A stretch of 64,000 bases of DNA from the NCBI GenBank assembly GCA_900635495.1, contig LR134136.1, forward strand, positions 1,736,001 to 1,800,000. Direction: 5' to 3'. Positions within the stretch are counted from its first letter, which is position 1. Each line of letters opens with the position of its first letter. Made by a program: the position numbers and the translations under genes. The stretch is from Atlantibacter hermannii (lineage in GTDB: Bacteria > Pseudomonadota > Gammaproteobacteria > Enterobacterales > Enterobacteriaceae). This document shows, one piece after another, positions 10,397 through 19,957 of this stretch. The notes beneath the pieces are model-generated. The model made no database searches and was not told the DNA's origin. It was given only the letters and a program-made list of their open reading frames with translations.

Positions 10397-11587
10397 TTAC
10401 AGTACGGCGACGATGGCTTCGCACAGCGGCGCCATATTGTCAGGCGTCATGCCCGCCACGTTAACGCGCCCGGAAGCGACGGCGTAAACGCCGAACTCTT
10501 CACGCAAACGCAGAACCTGTTCTTTGGTCAGGCCGCTGAACGAGAACATGCCGTTTTGCTGAATAATAAAGCTGAAATCACGGTTCGCGCCTTTTTCCTG
10601 CAGGGTGTTCACAAACAGCAAACGCATACGCTGAATGCGCTGACGCATATCGGTCAGTTCCTGTTCCCAGATGGTGCGCAGTGCTTCGTTACTCAGAATG
10701 GTCGCGACCACGGAGGCGCCATGCGCCGGTGGGTTGGAGTAGTTAGCGCGGATACAGGATTTCATCTGACTGAACGCGCGATCGACGGTATCGGCGTCGC
10801 TGGCGACCAGCGTACAGGCACCCACGCGCTCATTATAAAGGCCGAAGTTTTTGGAATAGGAGCTGGCAACAATCAGCTCTTTATGCAACGCGGCAAATGC
10901 GCGCAGGCCTTCTGCATCTTCTTGCAGACCACGGGCGAAGCCCTGGTAGGCGAAGTCAAACAGCGGCAACCAGCCTTTATCCAGCGACAGCTGCGCCAGC
11001 TGTTGCCATTGTTCCAGCGTCGGATCAATGCCGGTTGGGTTATGGCAGCAGCCGTGGAACAGAACGACATCGCCCGCTTGCGCTTGCGCCAGGCTGTTCA
11101 ACAGGCCGTCAAAGTCCAGCGTATGGTTCTGTGCGTCGTAATAGGCATATTCACACACTTCCAGACCCGCAGAATTGAATACGCTCTTATGGTTAGGCCA
11201 GCTTGGATTGCTCACCCAGACGCGTTTTACATCGGTATTTTTAGCGAGAAAATCCGCTGCCACACGCAGTGCGCCGGTGCCGCCAGGGGTTTGGGCAGTG
11301 CGGGCGCGTTTGTCGGCGATAAGCGCATTGCCTTTGCCGAATAACAGTTCCTGAGTACAACGACCAAATTCAGGAATACCATCAATGCCCAGGTAATTTT
11401 TGGTGGTTTCGTTTTCCAGCAAATATTGTTCGGCTTTTTTCACGCTGGTCAGAACCGGCGTTTTACCGGTTTCATCTTTATATACACCAATACCCAGATT
11501 GATTTTAGTCGGACGTTCATCGGCGCGAAACAGGTCCGCCAGACCAAGGATCGGATCGGCAGGGGCGGCAGTAATGTTCTCAAACAT
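10397..11587 (-). CDS. aspC: Aspartate aminotransferase AspC
   Basis: AspC is a PLP-dependent class I aminotransferase that interconverts aspartate/2-oxoglutarate and oxaloacetate/glutamate. It also acts on aromatic amino acids. The protein has 396 residues, as in E. coli. The PLP lysine is in SSYSKNFGLYNERVG, and substrate-binding elements include HGCCHNPTGID and the terminal Arg region (VYAVASGRVNVAGM). The gene is transcribed away from ompF and converges with gloC. It has its own upstream region and no strong hairpin directly before it. Confidence 0.97.
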   Translation of the reverse strand: MFENITAAPADPILGLADLFRADERPTKINLGIGVYKDETGKTPVLTSVKKAEQYLLENETTKNYLGIDGIPEFGRCTQELLFGKGNALIADKRARTAQTPGGTGALRVAADFLAKNTDVKRVWVSNPSWPNHKSVFNSAGLEVCEYAYYDAQNHTLDFDGLLNSLAQAQAGDVVLFHGCCHNPTGIDPTLEQWQQLAQLSLDKGWLPLFDFAYQGFARGLQEDAEGLRAFAALHKELIVASSYSKNFGLYNERVGACTLVASDADTVDRAFSQMKSCIRANYSNPPAHGASVVATILSNEALRTIWEQELTDMRQRIQRMRLLFVNTLQEKGANRDFSFIIQQNGMFSFSGLTKEQVLRLREEFGVYAVASGRVNVAGMTPDNMAPLCEAIVAVL

Positions 11588-11716
11588 GACGAGGTTCCAT
11601 TGTGATTTCAGAAGGGAAATTCGCTTTCAGGTTAACGGTTGTTTTGCCAAATGCCAACCGTTTGCCCGTAAAAGATTAACCGTTGCGTAAATCTGGTATT
11701 TTTCTCTTTTGGGCAT

Positions 11717-11745
11717 AAAAAAACAGGGCCGAAGCCCTGTTTTTG
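11717..11745 (-). terminator. Rho-independent terminator after ompF
   Basis: The stem AAACAGGGC / GCCCTGTTT with loop CGAA is read on the minus strand and followed by a T-run. It lies 27 bases past the ompF stop. Confidence 0.85.
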
Positions 11746-11771
11746 TCTGATTGATAATAAGGTTATATCAA

Positions 11772-12866
11772 TTAGAACTGGTAAGTTACGCCCAGGGTAA
11801 CCTGGTCATCAACGCCAACCAGTGCAGTGGACGCGTCTTCTTTGTCCAGCAGGTTGATACGGTAGTCACCGTAAACGTTGAAGTTTTTGTTGAAGTAGTA
11901 GTAAGTACCTACAGTCACGTATTTAGCCAGGTCGCGGTTGTAGTAAGAACCGTCAGCAGCAACCAGGTCTTTACCTTTGGTCTGTACGTAAGATACGGAC
12001 GGACGCAGACCGAAGTCGAACTGGTACTGTGCTACAACTTCAACGTTCTGAGTTTTGTTAGCGATGTCGTAGAAAGACTGGCCAGTTGCAGTCTGGTTAC
12101 GGGTTTCTGCGTAGATAGCCGCCAGGTAAACGTTGTTGGCGTCGTATTTAGCACCAGCAGACCATGCTTCAGCGCGGTCACCACGGCCATCAGCTTTCTG
12201 ACCGCCAGTCGGGTTGATGGTACGGTTAGAGTTGCTGTACGCACCGATTACGCTGAAACCTTCAGCAAAGTTGTAACCCAGAGAGTAACCTACGCCGTCG
12301 CCGTTAGCTGCTTTCAGGTTAGTACGGTCGTTTTTACCCTGATACTGAACACCGAAGTTCAGACCATCAACCAGACCGAAGAAATCGCTGTTACGGTAGG
12401 TCAGCAGGCCAGTTGAACGGTTGTTCATGTAGTTGTCAGTGTTGCCCGCCCAGGTTTCGCCAGAGAAGGACGGAGAAACGTCGGTGTAGGATTCTACATC
12501 GTAAACGATACCGTAGTTACGACCGTAGTCCAGGGAGCCCGCGTCAGCAATTTTAACACCTGCGAAAGCCAGACGAGTTACGTTGTCCTGGTTGCCTTCT
12601 TCTTTGCTGGCTTTAGCACGGTATTCCCACTGGCCGTAACCGGTCACTTGATCAGTAACCTGAGTTTCGCCTTTGAAACCGATCTGAGCGTAAGAAGAGT
12701 CGTTATTGTTGGTGTTGTCGCCAGAGGTTACGAAACCGTGCTCACCAACTACTTTACCGTACAGGTCCAGTTTGTTGCTGTTTTTGTTATAGATTTCGGC
12801 AGCGTTAGCTGCACCAGCTACCAGCAGAGCAGGGATAACCACTGCCAGAATATTGCGCTTCATCAT
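11772..12866 (-). CDS. ompF: Outer membrane general porin OmpF
   Basis: OmpF is a trimeric 16-strand general diffusion porin of the outer membrane and a main entry route for small hydrophilic solutes. The protein has 364 residues with a signal peptide (MMKRNILAVVIPALLVAGAANA), a mature start AEIYNK, the porin signatures LDLYGKV and TGYGQWEY, and the C-terminal assembly signal VTYQF. The external loops differ strongly from E. coli OmpF and look like those of Enterobacter/Klebsiella OmpF (OmpK35) porins. The position directly upstream of aspC and downstream of asnS, and the conserved leader, support OmpF rather than OmpC. Confidence 0.94.
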   Translation of the reverse strand: MMKRNILAVVIPALLVAGAANAAEIYNKNSNKLDLYGKVVGEHGFVTSGDNTNNNDSSYAQIGFKGETQVTDQVTGYGQWEYRAKASKEEGNQDNVTRLAFAGVKIADAGSLDYGRNYGIVYDVESYTDVSPSFSGETWAGNTDNYMNNRSTGLLTYRNSDFFGLVDGLNFGVQYQGKNDRTNLKAANGDGVGYSLGYNFAEGFSVIGAYSNSNRTINPTGGQKADGRGDRAEAWSAGAKYDANNVYLAAIYAETRNQTATGQSFYDIANKTQNVEVVAQYQFDFGLRPSVSYVQTKGKDLVAADGSYYNRDLAKYVTVGTYYYFNKNFNVYGDYRINLLDKEDASTALVGVDDQVTLGVTYQF

Positions 12867-13045
12867 TATTTATTACCCTCATTGGTTTTTTTATGACACC
12901 TGCCACTGCCGTCAATAATTCTGTACGGAACTATTGATGAGAGTTTGGTGTCTTTTTGTGTCTGAGGGCATCTTTCCATTCAAATTGAGGATTAGCTACA
13001 GTGAAAGTGCTACAAATATCGAAACAGCGTAACCAAAAGCAATAA
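12867..13045 (-). promoter_or_regulatory. ompF leader and promoter with OmpR-type site and MicF target region
   Basis: Read on the minus strand, this stretch is closely similar to the E. coli ompF control region. It contains GCTTTTGGTTACG at about 13028-13040 (OmpR F1-like), TTGTAGCACTTTCAC below it, and a leader with GACACCAAACTCTCATCAATAG. It ends in GAGGGTAATAAATAATG at the start codon. In E. coli that last part pairs with the MicF sRNA and the upstream boxes bind phospho-OmpR. The resemblance was judged by eye. Site boundaries are approximate. Confidence 0.75.
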
Positions 13046-13415
13046 TGTGTAACTATTTATGTATTTTTGGGAACTTTGTGAACCACATCAAAATAAATCA
13101 CGCGACTGAACAAATTTCGTTAGCCTGTTATCTATATATATGAAAACCTTATATTTAATTCTAAATTTCGGGCTTTAGGCACCTTAACGACAATAATTCT
13201 CACTTTTTTGTTTACCCTGTTCAGATGGCTGGATGGCTGTGTGAAATTTAGCCATCCGTGCTATATCCGCGCAGCCGGTAACACGCAAAAAAAACAGGGA
13301 TATTTTTTAATGAAAATTATTTCGAATTAATACCTGGTTACTTTCCAGGCCTGGGGCGGGGTTGAAGCTGACAAATATCGATGGGGGCTGACAAAAATTG
13401 ACGGGCCACTATAAC
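13046..13415. other. AT-rich intergenic stretch between ompF and asnS
   Basis: About 370 bases without a credible gene lie upstream of ompF and downstream of asnS. The stretch is AT-rich with several A/T runs (for example around 13130-13170 and 13285-13330). In E. coli the corresponding area holds a distal OmpR site (F4) and IHF binding. I could not pin down those sites here. Confidence 0.5.
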
Positions 13416-13443
13416 AAAAAAGCCGGGAAAACCCGGCTTTTTT
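13416..13443 (-). terminator. Rho-independent terminator after asnS
   Basis: The near-perfect palindrome AAAAAAGCCGGG / CCCGGCTTTTTT with loop AAAA (TTTT when read on the minus strand) lies 3 bases past the asnS stop. It could act in both directions. Confidence 0.9.
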
Positions 13444-13446
13444 ATA

Positions 13447-14847
13447 TCAGAAACTGGCGTTACGCGGCGTACGTGGGAAAGGAATGACGTCACGTACGTT
13501 CTGGACGCCGGTTACGTAAGCGATTAAGCGTTCGAAACCGAGGCCAAAACCTGAGTGCGGTACGGTACCGTAACGGCGCAAATCGCGATACCACCAGTAA
13601 TCTTCCTTGTTGAGCCCCATTTCTTCGAGGCGCACATCAAGTACATCCAGACGCTCTTCACGCTGAGAACCGCCGATGATCTCGCCGATGCCGGGTGCCA
13701 GGACATCCATGGCCGCAACGGTTTTGCCATCTTCGTTCTGGCGCATGTAGAAGGCTTTAATGTCTTTTGGATAGTTTTTGACAACAACTGGCGCTTTAAA
13801 GTGTTTTTCAGCCAAATAACGCTCATGCTCAGAGGCCAGGTCAACACCCCAGTACACCGGGTTTTCGAATTTCTCGCCGCAGGTTTCAAGGATTTTCACC
13901 GCATCGGTGTAATCCACCTGGGCGAAATCGGCGGAGATGAAACGCTCAAGACGGCCAATAGCGTCTTTATCCACGCGCTCAGCAAAGAATTTCATGTCAT
14001 CCATGCGTTCATCCAGCACGGCCTTAAAGACATATTTCAACATGCCTTCTGCTAACGCGGCGACGTCGTCCAGCGTGGCAAAGGCCACTTCCGGTTCCAG
14101 CATCCAAAACTCTGCCAGGTGACGGCTGGTGTTGGAGTTCTCGGCGCGGAAGGTTGGGCCAAACGTATAGATTTTTGACAGCGCACAGGCATAGGTTTCG
14201 CCGTTTAACTGGCCGGATACGGTCAGGAACGCTTCTTTACCAAAGAAATCTTTGTCGAAATCGACTTTGCCCTGGTCATTGCGCGGCAGGTTTTCCATAT
14301 CCAGCGTGGAAACACGGAACATTTCCCCTGCGCCCTCGGTATCCGAAGCGGTAATCAGCGGCGTGGAAACCCAGAAGAAGCCTTGTTCGTTGAAATAACG
14401 ATGCAGGGCCTGCGCCAGCGTGTGGCGAACGCGGGCAACCGCGCCGATCATATTGGTACGTGGACGCAAATGCGCGACTTCACGCAGATATTCGATGCTG
14501 TGACGTTTGGCCGCCATCGGGTATGTATCCGGATCTTCGACCCAGCCGGTGACTTCTACGCGGGTTGCCTGAAGCTCAAAGCTTTGGCCCTGGCCCGGTG
14601 ATTCCACTACGGTGCCGGTAACAATCACGGAACAGCCGGTGGTCAGGTGCAGAACGTCATCATTGTAATTGGGCAGAGAATTATTAATGACAGCCTGTAT
14701 AGGATCAAAGCAGGAACCGTCATAGACGGCGAGGAAGGAGATACCAGCTTTTGAATCTCGACGGGTACGCACCCATCCGCGCACGGTGACTTCCTGGTCA
14801 ACGGCAACGCGGCCCTGGAGTACGTCGGCTACAGGCACAACGCTCAT
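13447..14847 (-). CDS. asnS: Asparaginyl-tRNA synthetase AsnS
   Basis: AsnS is a class II aminoacyl-tRNA synthetase that charges tRNA-Asn. The protein has 466 residues, as in E. coli. It has an N-terminal OB-fold anticodon-binding domain (VTVRGWVRTRRDSKAG) and the class II catalytic core. The core includes motif 2 (FRAENSNTSRHLAEFWMLEPE) and motif 3 (GFGLGFERLIAYVTG). The gene sits between pncB and ompF on the same strand and has its own terminator. Nothing unusual was seen. Confidence 0.98.
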   Translation of the reverse strand: MSVVPVADVLQGRVAVDQEVTVRGWVRTRRDSKAGISFLAVYDGSCFDPIQAVINNSLPNYNDDVLHLTTGCSVIVTGTVVESPGQGQSFELQATRVEVTGWVEDPDTYPMAAKRHSIEYLREVAHLRPRTNMIGAVARVRHTLAQALHRYFNEQGFFWVSTPLITASDTEGAGEMFRVSTLDMENLPRNDQGKVDFDKDFFGKEAFLTVSGQLNGETYACALSKIYTFGPTFRAENSNTSRHLAEFWMLEPEVAFATLDDVAALAEGMLKYVFKAVLDERMDDMKFFAERVDKDAIGRLERFISADFAQVDYTDAVKILETCGEKFENPVYWGVDLASEHERYLAEKHFKAPVVVKNYPKDIKAFYMRQNEDGKTVAAMDVLAPGIGEIIGGSQREERLDVLDVRLEEMGLNKEDYWWYRDLRRYGTVPHSGFGLGFERLIAYVTGVQNVRDVIPFPRTPRNASF

Positions 14848-15016
14848 AATTTTCTCTCTGGTTAATAGTCAATAATTAAAATCGCTTTTCCGCCCGACAG
14901 GGGGGTTATCTATGTTACCTGGCACAGGCTGGCAGACAAGCAGAATTCGTGTTGGAAAATAAAGAAAACACAAAGTGATGGACTTCAGGGGCCCTCAGGC
15001 TTCCCTGAAGTCAGGA

Positions 15017-16219
15017 TCAACTGGCTTTTTTTACCTGGGGTAAATCGAATGCCTTACGCAGGGCACGCACGAATGCCTTATCGTGGCAGATCGTTTTGCC
15101 AGGGCTGTCGGAGAGTTTCGCCACGGGCTTGCCGTTACACTCCACCAGTTTGATGACGATATTTAATGGCTGTACGCCCGGGATATCGCAGGTCAAACGG
15201 GTACCGATGCCAAATCCCAGTTTTACGCGCGCGGCGAAATGGCGGTAAAGATCGATAGCCTTATTGAGATCGAGATTGTCGGAAAACACCAGGGTTTTGC
15301 TGAGCGGATCGATCTGAAGCTTTTCATAATGAGCGATGGCTTTCTCGCCCCACTGGACCGGATCGCCGGAGTCGTGGCGCAGGCCCTGATAACGGGTGGC
15401 GAACTCCGGGCCGAAATCGCGCAAAAACGCATCCATGGTGATGCAATCGGTCAGGGCGATACCGAGCTGATCGGGGTATTCATCAAGCCAGGCCTGAAGG
15501 GCGGCGCGTTGGCTGTTGGCTAAAACCGGGCTGATTTGCTGGTGCGCCTGGAACCACTCATGGGCCTGAGTACCCATCGGGGTTAAATTAAGCCGGCGAG
15601 CCAAATCGTAATTACTGGTGCCGACAAACCAGGGTTCCTGCTTGAGACGCTCTACGATGGCCTGCTGAACGTCGCGGGAGAAACGGCGGCGGGTGCCGAA
15701 GTCCATCAGATAGAACCGGTCCAGCGGCAGATCGGCCGTCAGCGCTTTGAACTCGACCAGCTTAGTTTCCAGGTGATCGAGCGCGTGATCGACGGTCACT
15801 TCCGGCGTGCGGTAGCGATGCACCAGTTCGCTGATCACGGCCAACAACGGCACTTCCCACATGATGACGTCAAGCCAGGGTCCGGTAAGCCGGATATTCA
15901 GTTTGCCGTTATCGTTAACAATTTCGACCTGGGAGGGGTCATAGCGGAATGTTTTGAGCCACGCCAGATAATCGCTTTTGAAAAAGGGCAGTTTTGCCAG
16001 CCAGGCGTATTCATCATCACGCAATGCCAGATGCTGCATCGCATCTACCTGTTCGCGAATGGACGGCGCATAAATGCCCAATAACTCATCGCCGCGGCAA
16101 CGGAATTCCGCTGCGACATGCACGCCCTGATAATGGTGGAACACGGCCTGCTGCATATGAAGCTTATAGGCGTCGGTATCCAGCAACGAGTGCAGAATAG
16201 GGGAAGCATAGTGTGTCAT
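15017..16219 (-). CDS. pncB: Nicotinate phosphoribosyltransferase PncB
   Basis: PncB catalyses the first step of NAD salvage, converting nicotinate, PRPP and ATP to nicotinate mononucleotide. The protein has 400 residues, as in E. coli. Conserved regions include TDAYKLHMQQAVFHH at the N-terminus, FGTRRRFSRDVQ, the phosphorylatable-histidine region LRHDSGDPVQWGEKA, and the phosphate-binding segment GFGIGTRLTCD. It is divergent from pepN across a 267-base intergenic region. I did not find a convincing NadR box there. Confidence 0.97.
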   Translation of the reverse strand: MTHYASPILHSLLDTDAYKLHMQQAVFHHYQGVHVAAEFRCRGDELLGIYAPSIREQVDAMQHLALRDDEYAWLAKLPFFKSDYLAWLKTFRYDPSQVEIVNDNGKLNIRLTGPWLDVIMWEVPLLAVISELVHRYRTPEVTVDHALDHLETKLVEFKALTADLPLDRFYLMDFGTRRRFSRDVQQAIVERLKQEPWFVGTSNYDLARRLNLTPMGTQAHEWFQAHQQISPVLANSQRAALQAWLDEYPDQLGIALTDCITMDAFLRDFGPEFATRYQGLRHDSGDPVQWGEKAIAHYEKLQIDPLSKTLVFSDNLDLNKAIDLYRHFAARVKLGFGIGTRLTCDIPGVQPLNIVIKLVECNGKPVAKLSDSPGKTICHDKAFVRALRKAFDLPQVKKAS

Positions 16220-16486
16220 GGTGCGTAACTGGCATCCTCTAACGGGAGCGTTTCCTGGGTCTGCGTAAAGCAGAGAAAGACGCAGGAGTATACCTTGATT
16301 ATCGGTTTATTGAAGCAGGATCACAACATAACACAGCGGCCTGGTCGAGCGCATTTCGTGCCCCATGTTATTCAAATGTATAAAAGACGGCCCATAGCCA
16401 TAAAAGATAAAGATTCTGCATGGCAACATTTTCGCAACGAGAATAGACTGAAGCACGATACTCTACGGACGATGGATAAGGTTTCT

Positions 16487-19099
16487 ATGACTCAATTGCC
16501 ACAAGCCAAATACCGCCACGATTATCGTGCGCCGGATTACTTCATCAGCGATATCGATTTGACCTTTGAACTGGATGCGCAAACCACGCGCGTGACCGCA
16601 GTCAGTCAGGTAAATCGCCCGCAGGCGACGGATGCGCCGCTGCGTCTGGATGGCGAATCATTAACGTTAATCTCACTCGAAATTAATGATGAAGCGTGGC
16701 CTCACTACCGCCTGGAAGACAACGCGCTGATTATCGAGCAGTTGCCTGCGCGTTTTACCCTGAAAATCGTTAACGAAATCAGTCCGGCGGCCAATACGGC
16801 CCTGGAAGGCTTATACCAGTCTGGCGAAGCGCTCTGTACCCAGTGCGAAGCGGAAGGGTTCCGTCATATCACCTGGTATCTCGATCGCCCCGACGTTCTG
16901 GCACGCTTCACCACGAAAATTATTGCTGATAAAACCAAATATCCTTATCTGCTTTCCAACGGCAACCGCGTAGGGCAGGGCGAGCTGGAAAACGGACGTC
17001 ACTGGGTTGAGTGGCAGGATCCGTTCCCGAAACCTTGCTACCTGTTTGCGCTGGTGGCAGGCGATTTCGACGTGCTGCGCGACACCTTTACCACCCGTTC
17101 CGGTCGTGAAGTGGCGCTCGAACTCTATGTCGATCGCGGAAACGTCGATCGGGCACCCTGGGCGATGACCTCCCTGAAAAACTCCATGAAATGGGACGAG
17201 ACGCGCTTCGGCCTGGAGTACGATTTAGACATTTATATGATCGTCGCCGTCGATTTCTTCAATATGGGCGCGATGGAGAATAAAGGACTGAACATCTTTA
17301 ACTCCAAATTCGTGCTGGCGCGCGCCGAAACGGCCACTGATAAAGACTATCTCAATATTGAACGCGTGATTGGCCACGAATATTTCCATAACTGGACCGG
17401 CAACCGCGTCACCTGTCGCGACTGGTTCCAGCTCAGCCTGAAAGAGGGGCTGACGGTTTTCCGCGATCAGGAATTCAGCTCGGATTTAGGCTCTCGCGCA
17501 GTCAACCGGATTAATAATGTCCGCACCATGCGTGCCATGCAGTTCGCCGAAGACGCCAGCCCGATGGCGCACCCTATCCGCCCGGATAAGGTGATTGAAA
17601 TGAACAACTTCTACACCCTCACGGTGTATGAAAAAGGATCGGAAGTGATCCGCATGTTGCATACCCTGCTGGGTGAAGAGAATTTCCAGAAGGGGATGCA
17701 GCTCTATTTTGAACGCCATGATGGCAGCGCAGCGACCTGCGATGATTTCGTTCAGGCTATGGAAGATGCCTCAAACGTCGATTTATCGCATTTCCGCCTC
17801 TGGTACAGCCAGGCGGGCACGCCCATTGTCACCGTACGCGACGACTATAATCCGGAAACAGAACACTATACGCTGACCATCAGCCAGAGAACGCCGCCCA
17901 CGGCTGAGCAAAGTGAGAAGCACCCGCTGCATATTCCTTTCGATATCGAACTTTACGACAACGAAGGCAAGGTGATCCCTCTCCAGCATAACGGTCATCC
18001 GGTCTATCACGTCCTGAATGTGACCCAGGCGGAACAGACGTTCGTGTTCGATAATGTCTACTTCCAGCCGGTGCCGTCATTACTGCGGGAATTTTCCGCT
18101 CCGGTGAAGCTGGAATATAGCTGGAGCGATCAACAGCTCACTTTCCTGATGCGCCATGCGCGTAATGATTTTTCACGCTGGGATGCGGCGCAAAGCCTGC
18201 TGGCGACCCATATCAAAATCAACGTGGCGCGCCAGCAACAGGGGCAGCCGCTGTCGCTTCCTCTGCATGTGGCCGATGCATTCCGCGCCATTTTGCTGGA
18301 TGAGCAGATTGACCCGGCGCTGGCGGCAGAAATCCTGACCCTGCCTTCGCAGAATGAGATTGCCGAACTGTTCGACATTATCGATCCGCTGGCGATTGCC
18401 GCAGTTCACGGCGCGTTAACCCGCACGCTGGCGACAGAACTGGCGGATGAGTTCCTGGCGGTCTACAACGCCCACAAACTCGACGGCTATCGCATTGAAC
18501 ATGCCGATATCGGTAAACGCGCGCTGCGCAATACCTGTCTGCATTATCTGGCATTTGGCGATGCGGCGCTGGCGGATAAGCTGATCACCACGCAGTACCA
18601 CCAGGCGGATAACATGACCGACGCGATTGCCGCGCTGTCAGCTGCGGTGGCGGCGCAGTTGCCGTGCCGTCAGGCGCTGCTGGCGGAATACGACGAGAAA
18701 TGGCATCAGGACGGGCTGGTCATGGACAAATGGCTGATGTTGCAGGCCATTAGCCCGGCTGAAGATGTACTTACCACAGTCCGCGCGCTGCTGAACCATC
18801 GCTCGTTTACCATGAGCAACCCGAACCGCATTCGGGCGCTGATCGGCGCTTTCGCCATGCATAACCCGCTGGCTTTCCATGCGGCAGACGGTAGCGGCTA
18901 TCAGTTTATGGTGGAAATGCTGACCGAACTGAACAGCCGTAACCCGCAGGTGGCGTCGCGTTTGATTGAGCCGCTTATTCGCTTCAAACGCTACGATGAG
19001 CATCGTCAGCAACTGATGCGCGCCGCGCTGGAACAGCTCAAAACCCTGCCAAATCTTTCCGGCGATTTGTTCGAAAAAATCACTAAGGCGCTGGCCTGA
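16487..19099 (+). CDS. pepN: Aminopeptidase N (PepN)
   Basis: PepN is a cytosolic M1 zinc aminopeptidase that does much of the final degradation of short peptides. From the ATG at 16487 the protein is 870 residues, exactly the E. coli length, beginning MTQLPQAKYRHDYRAPDY. The frame is open 64 codons further upstream, but that part has no family counterpart. The exopeptidase motif GAMEN and the zinc motif HEYFH followed 18 residues later by E (in LSLKEGLTVF) are intact. A strong terminator follows immediately. Confidence 0.98.
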   Translation: MTQLPQAKYRHDYRAPDYFISDIDLTFELDAQTTRVTAVSQVNRPQATDAPLRLDGESLTLISLEINDEAWPHYRLEDNALIIEQLPARFTLKIVNEISPAANTALEGLYQSGEALCTQCEAEGFRHITWYLDRPDVLARFTTKIIADKTKYPYLLSNGNRVGQGELENGRHWVEWQDPFPKPCYLFALVAGDFDVLRDTFTTRSGREVALELYVDRGNVDRAPWAMTSLKNSMKWDETRFGLEYDLDIYMIVAVDFFNMGAMENKGLNIFNSKFVLARAETATDKDYLNIERVIGHEYFHNWTGNRVTCRDWFQLSLKEGLTVFRDQEFSSDLGSRAVNRINNVRTMRAMQFAEDASPMAHPIRPDKVIEMNNFYTLTVYEKGSEVIRMLHTLLGEENFQKGMQLYFERHDGSAATCDDFVQAMEDASNVDLSHFRLWYSQAGTPIVTVRDDYNPETEHYTLTISQRTPPTAEQSEKHPLHIPFDIELYDNEGKVIPLQHNGHPVYHVLNVTQAEQTFVFDNVYFQPVPSLLREFSAPVKLEYSWSDQQLTFLMRHARNDFSRWDAAQSLLATHIKINVARQQQGQPLSLPLHVADAFRAILLDEQIDPALAAEILTLPSQNEIAELFDIIDPLAIAAVHGALTRTLATELADEFLAVYNAHKLDGYRIEHADIGKRALRNTCLHYLAFGDAALADKLITTQYHQADNMTDAIAALSAAVAAQLPCRQALLAEYDEKWHQDGLVMDKWLMLQAISPAEDVLTTVRALLNHRSFTMSNPNRIRALIGAFAMHNPLAFHAADGSGYQFMVEMLTELNSRNPQVASRLIEPLIRFKRYDEHRQQLMRAALEQLKTLPNLSGDLFEKITKALA

Positions 19100-19105
19100 T
19101 GACAG

Positions 19106-19138
19106 AAGGCCCTTCCAACCGGAAGGGCCTTTTTTATT
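19106..19138 (+). terminator. Rho-independent terminator after pepN
   Basis: The perfect 11-bp stem AAGGCCCTTCC / GGAAGGGCCTT with loop AACC is followed by TTTTATT, directly after the pepN stop. It reaches the end of the convergent ssuE remnant. Confidence 0.9.
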
Positions 19139-19713
19139 ATGCCGGGAGTGAGTGTTTCTGCCACGGTACAGCCAGACGCGAAGCGTCATGGCGATGCAGC
19201 GCCTGCCAGAACGTCTCCAGCGCTTCATCCAGCCGATGCTGCAAACCCGCGCTGAACACCGGTTTATGTTGATAATCCAGTACCTGGCTGTCATCGGCAT
19301 AAACGCCGTGCAGGATCTCCTGTGCTTTGAGCGCGTTCAGTACCGGCTTTAACGCGTAATCCACCGCCAGCAAATGAGCGACGCTGCCCCCCGTGGCCAG
19401 CGGCAATACCACTTTTTTCTCCAGCGCGCGTTCCGGCAGCAAATCCAGCAGCGTTTTCAACGCGCCAGCGAAAGAGGCCTTATACACGGGCGTTGCAACG
19501 ATTACGCCTTGCGCTTCGGCGAGCTGATCGATGAACGTTTTCAGCGCCGGGTTATCGAAGCGGGCGAAAATCAAATCCTCAGGCGCGAAATTATGCAAAT
19601 GCCAGTGATACACCTCCACATTCTGCGTACTAAGCCGATCGCGGGCATATTCCAACAGGGCGCTGGGAGCGGGAAGGGAAGCGGGGGCTACCGGCCAGAG
19701 TAATAATGCGCAT
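19137..19713 (-). pseudogene. ssuE: NADPH-dependent FMN reductase SsuE, solitary and frameshifted
   Basis: SsuE supplies reduced FMN to the alkanesulfonate monooxygenase SsuD during sulfur starvation. Starting at the ATG at 19713, the frame reads MRIITLAGSPRFPSRS and then loses register. The correct continuation (ALLEYARDRLSTQNVEVYHW) is one base off. There is an extra G in the run GGG at 19665-19667 (an extra C on the coding strand). Without it the protein is 191 residues, exactly the E. coli length. In E. coli ssuE heads ssuEADCB between pyrD and pepN. Here the gene runs straight into the pepN terminator, and ssuADCB are absent from this locus. The last 18 or so residues differ from E. coli. 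It may be a remnant, a stand-alone flavin reductase, or a victim of a sequencing error. Confidence 0.85.
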
Positions 19714-19848
19714 AACGGCTCCTTATAACTAATGATTTTTATATTGATAACATAAATAACATTTGATGCAGTGTCGCAGAGCCTTCACCTGTGGCTAACT
19801 GATTTTTCCGTCAGAGCATTGCCGGATTTCGCATAAAAACATGCAGAA

Positions 19849-19864
19849 TCGAAAACGTTTGCTT
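19849..19864. promoter_or_regulatory. PurR-type operator upstream of pyrD
   Basis: CGAAAACGTTTGCT fits the PurR consensus (ACGCAAACGTTTTCGT, either strand). It lies about 95 bases upstream of pyrD, which is a known PurR target in E. coli. A short hairpin (CCCGG/CCGGG) in the leader at about 19924-19941 precedes the Shine-Dalgarno AGGAGA. Confidence 0.75.
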
Positions 19865-19957
19865 ACCGTGGGTTTTTTGCCACAAGTCAATTCACATTGT
19901 GAGCGCATTCACGGATAATACCGCCCCGGTCTGCACACCGGGAATCCAGGAGAGTTC

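Noticed and set aside
11751..12416. 221-codon plus-strand frame opposite ompF
   Set aside because: An antisense shadow of the porin, rich in Val/Ser/Thr as expected from complementary codons. No independent evidence.
18638..19300. 220-codon minus-strand frame across the pepN end and the ssuE remnant
   Set aside because: It overlaps pepN and a terminator. Its product matches neither gene.
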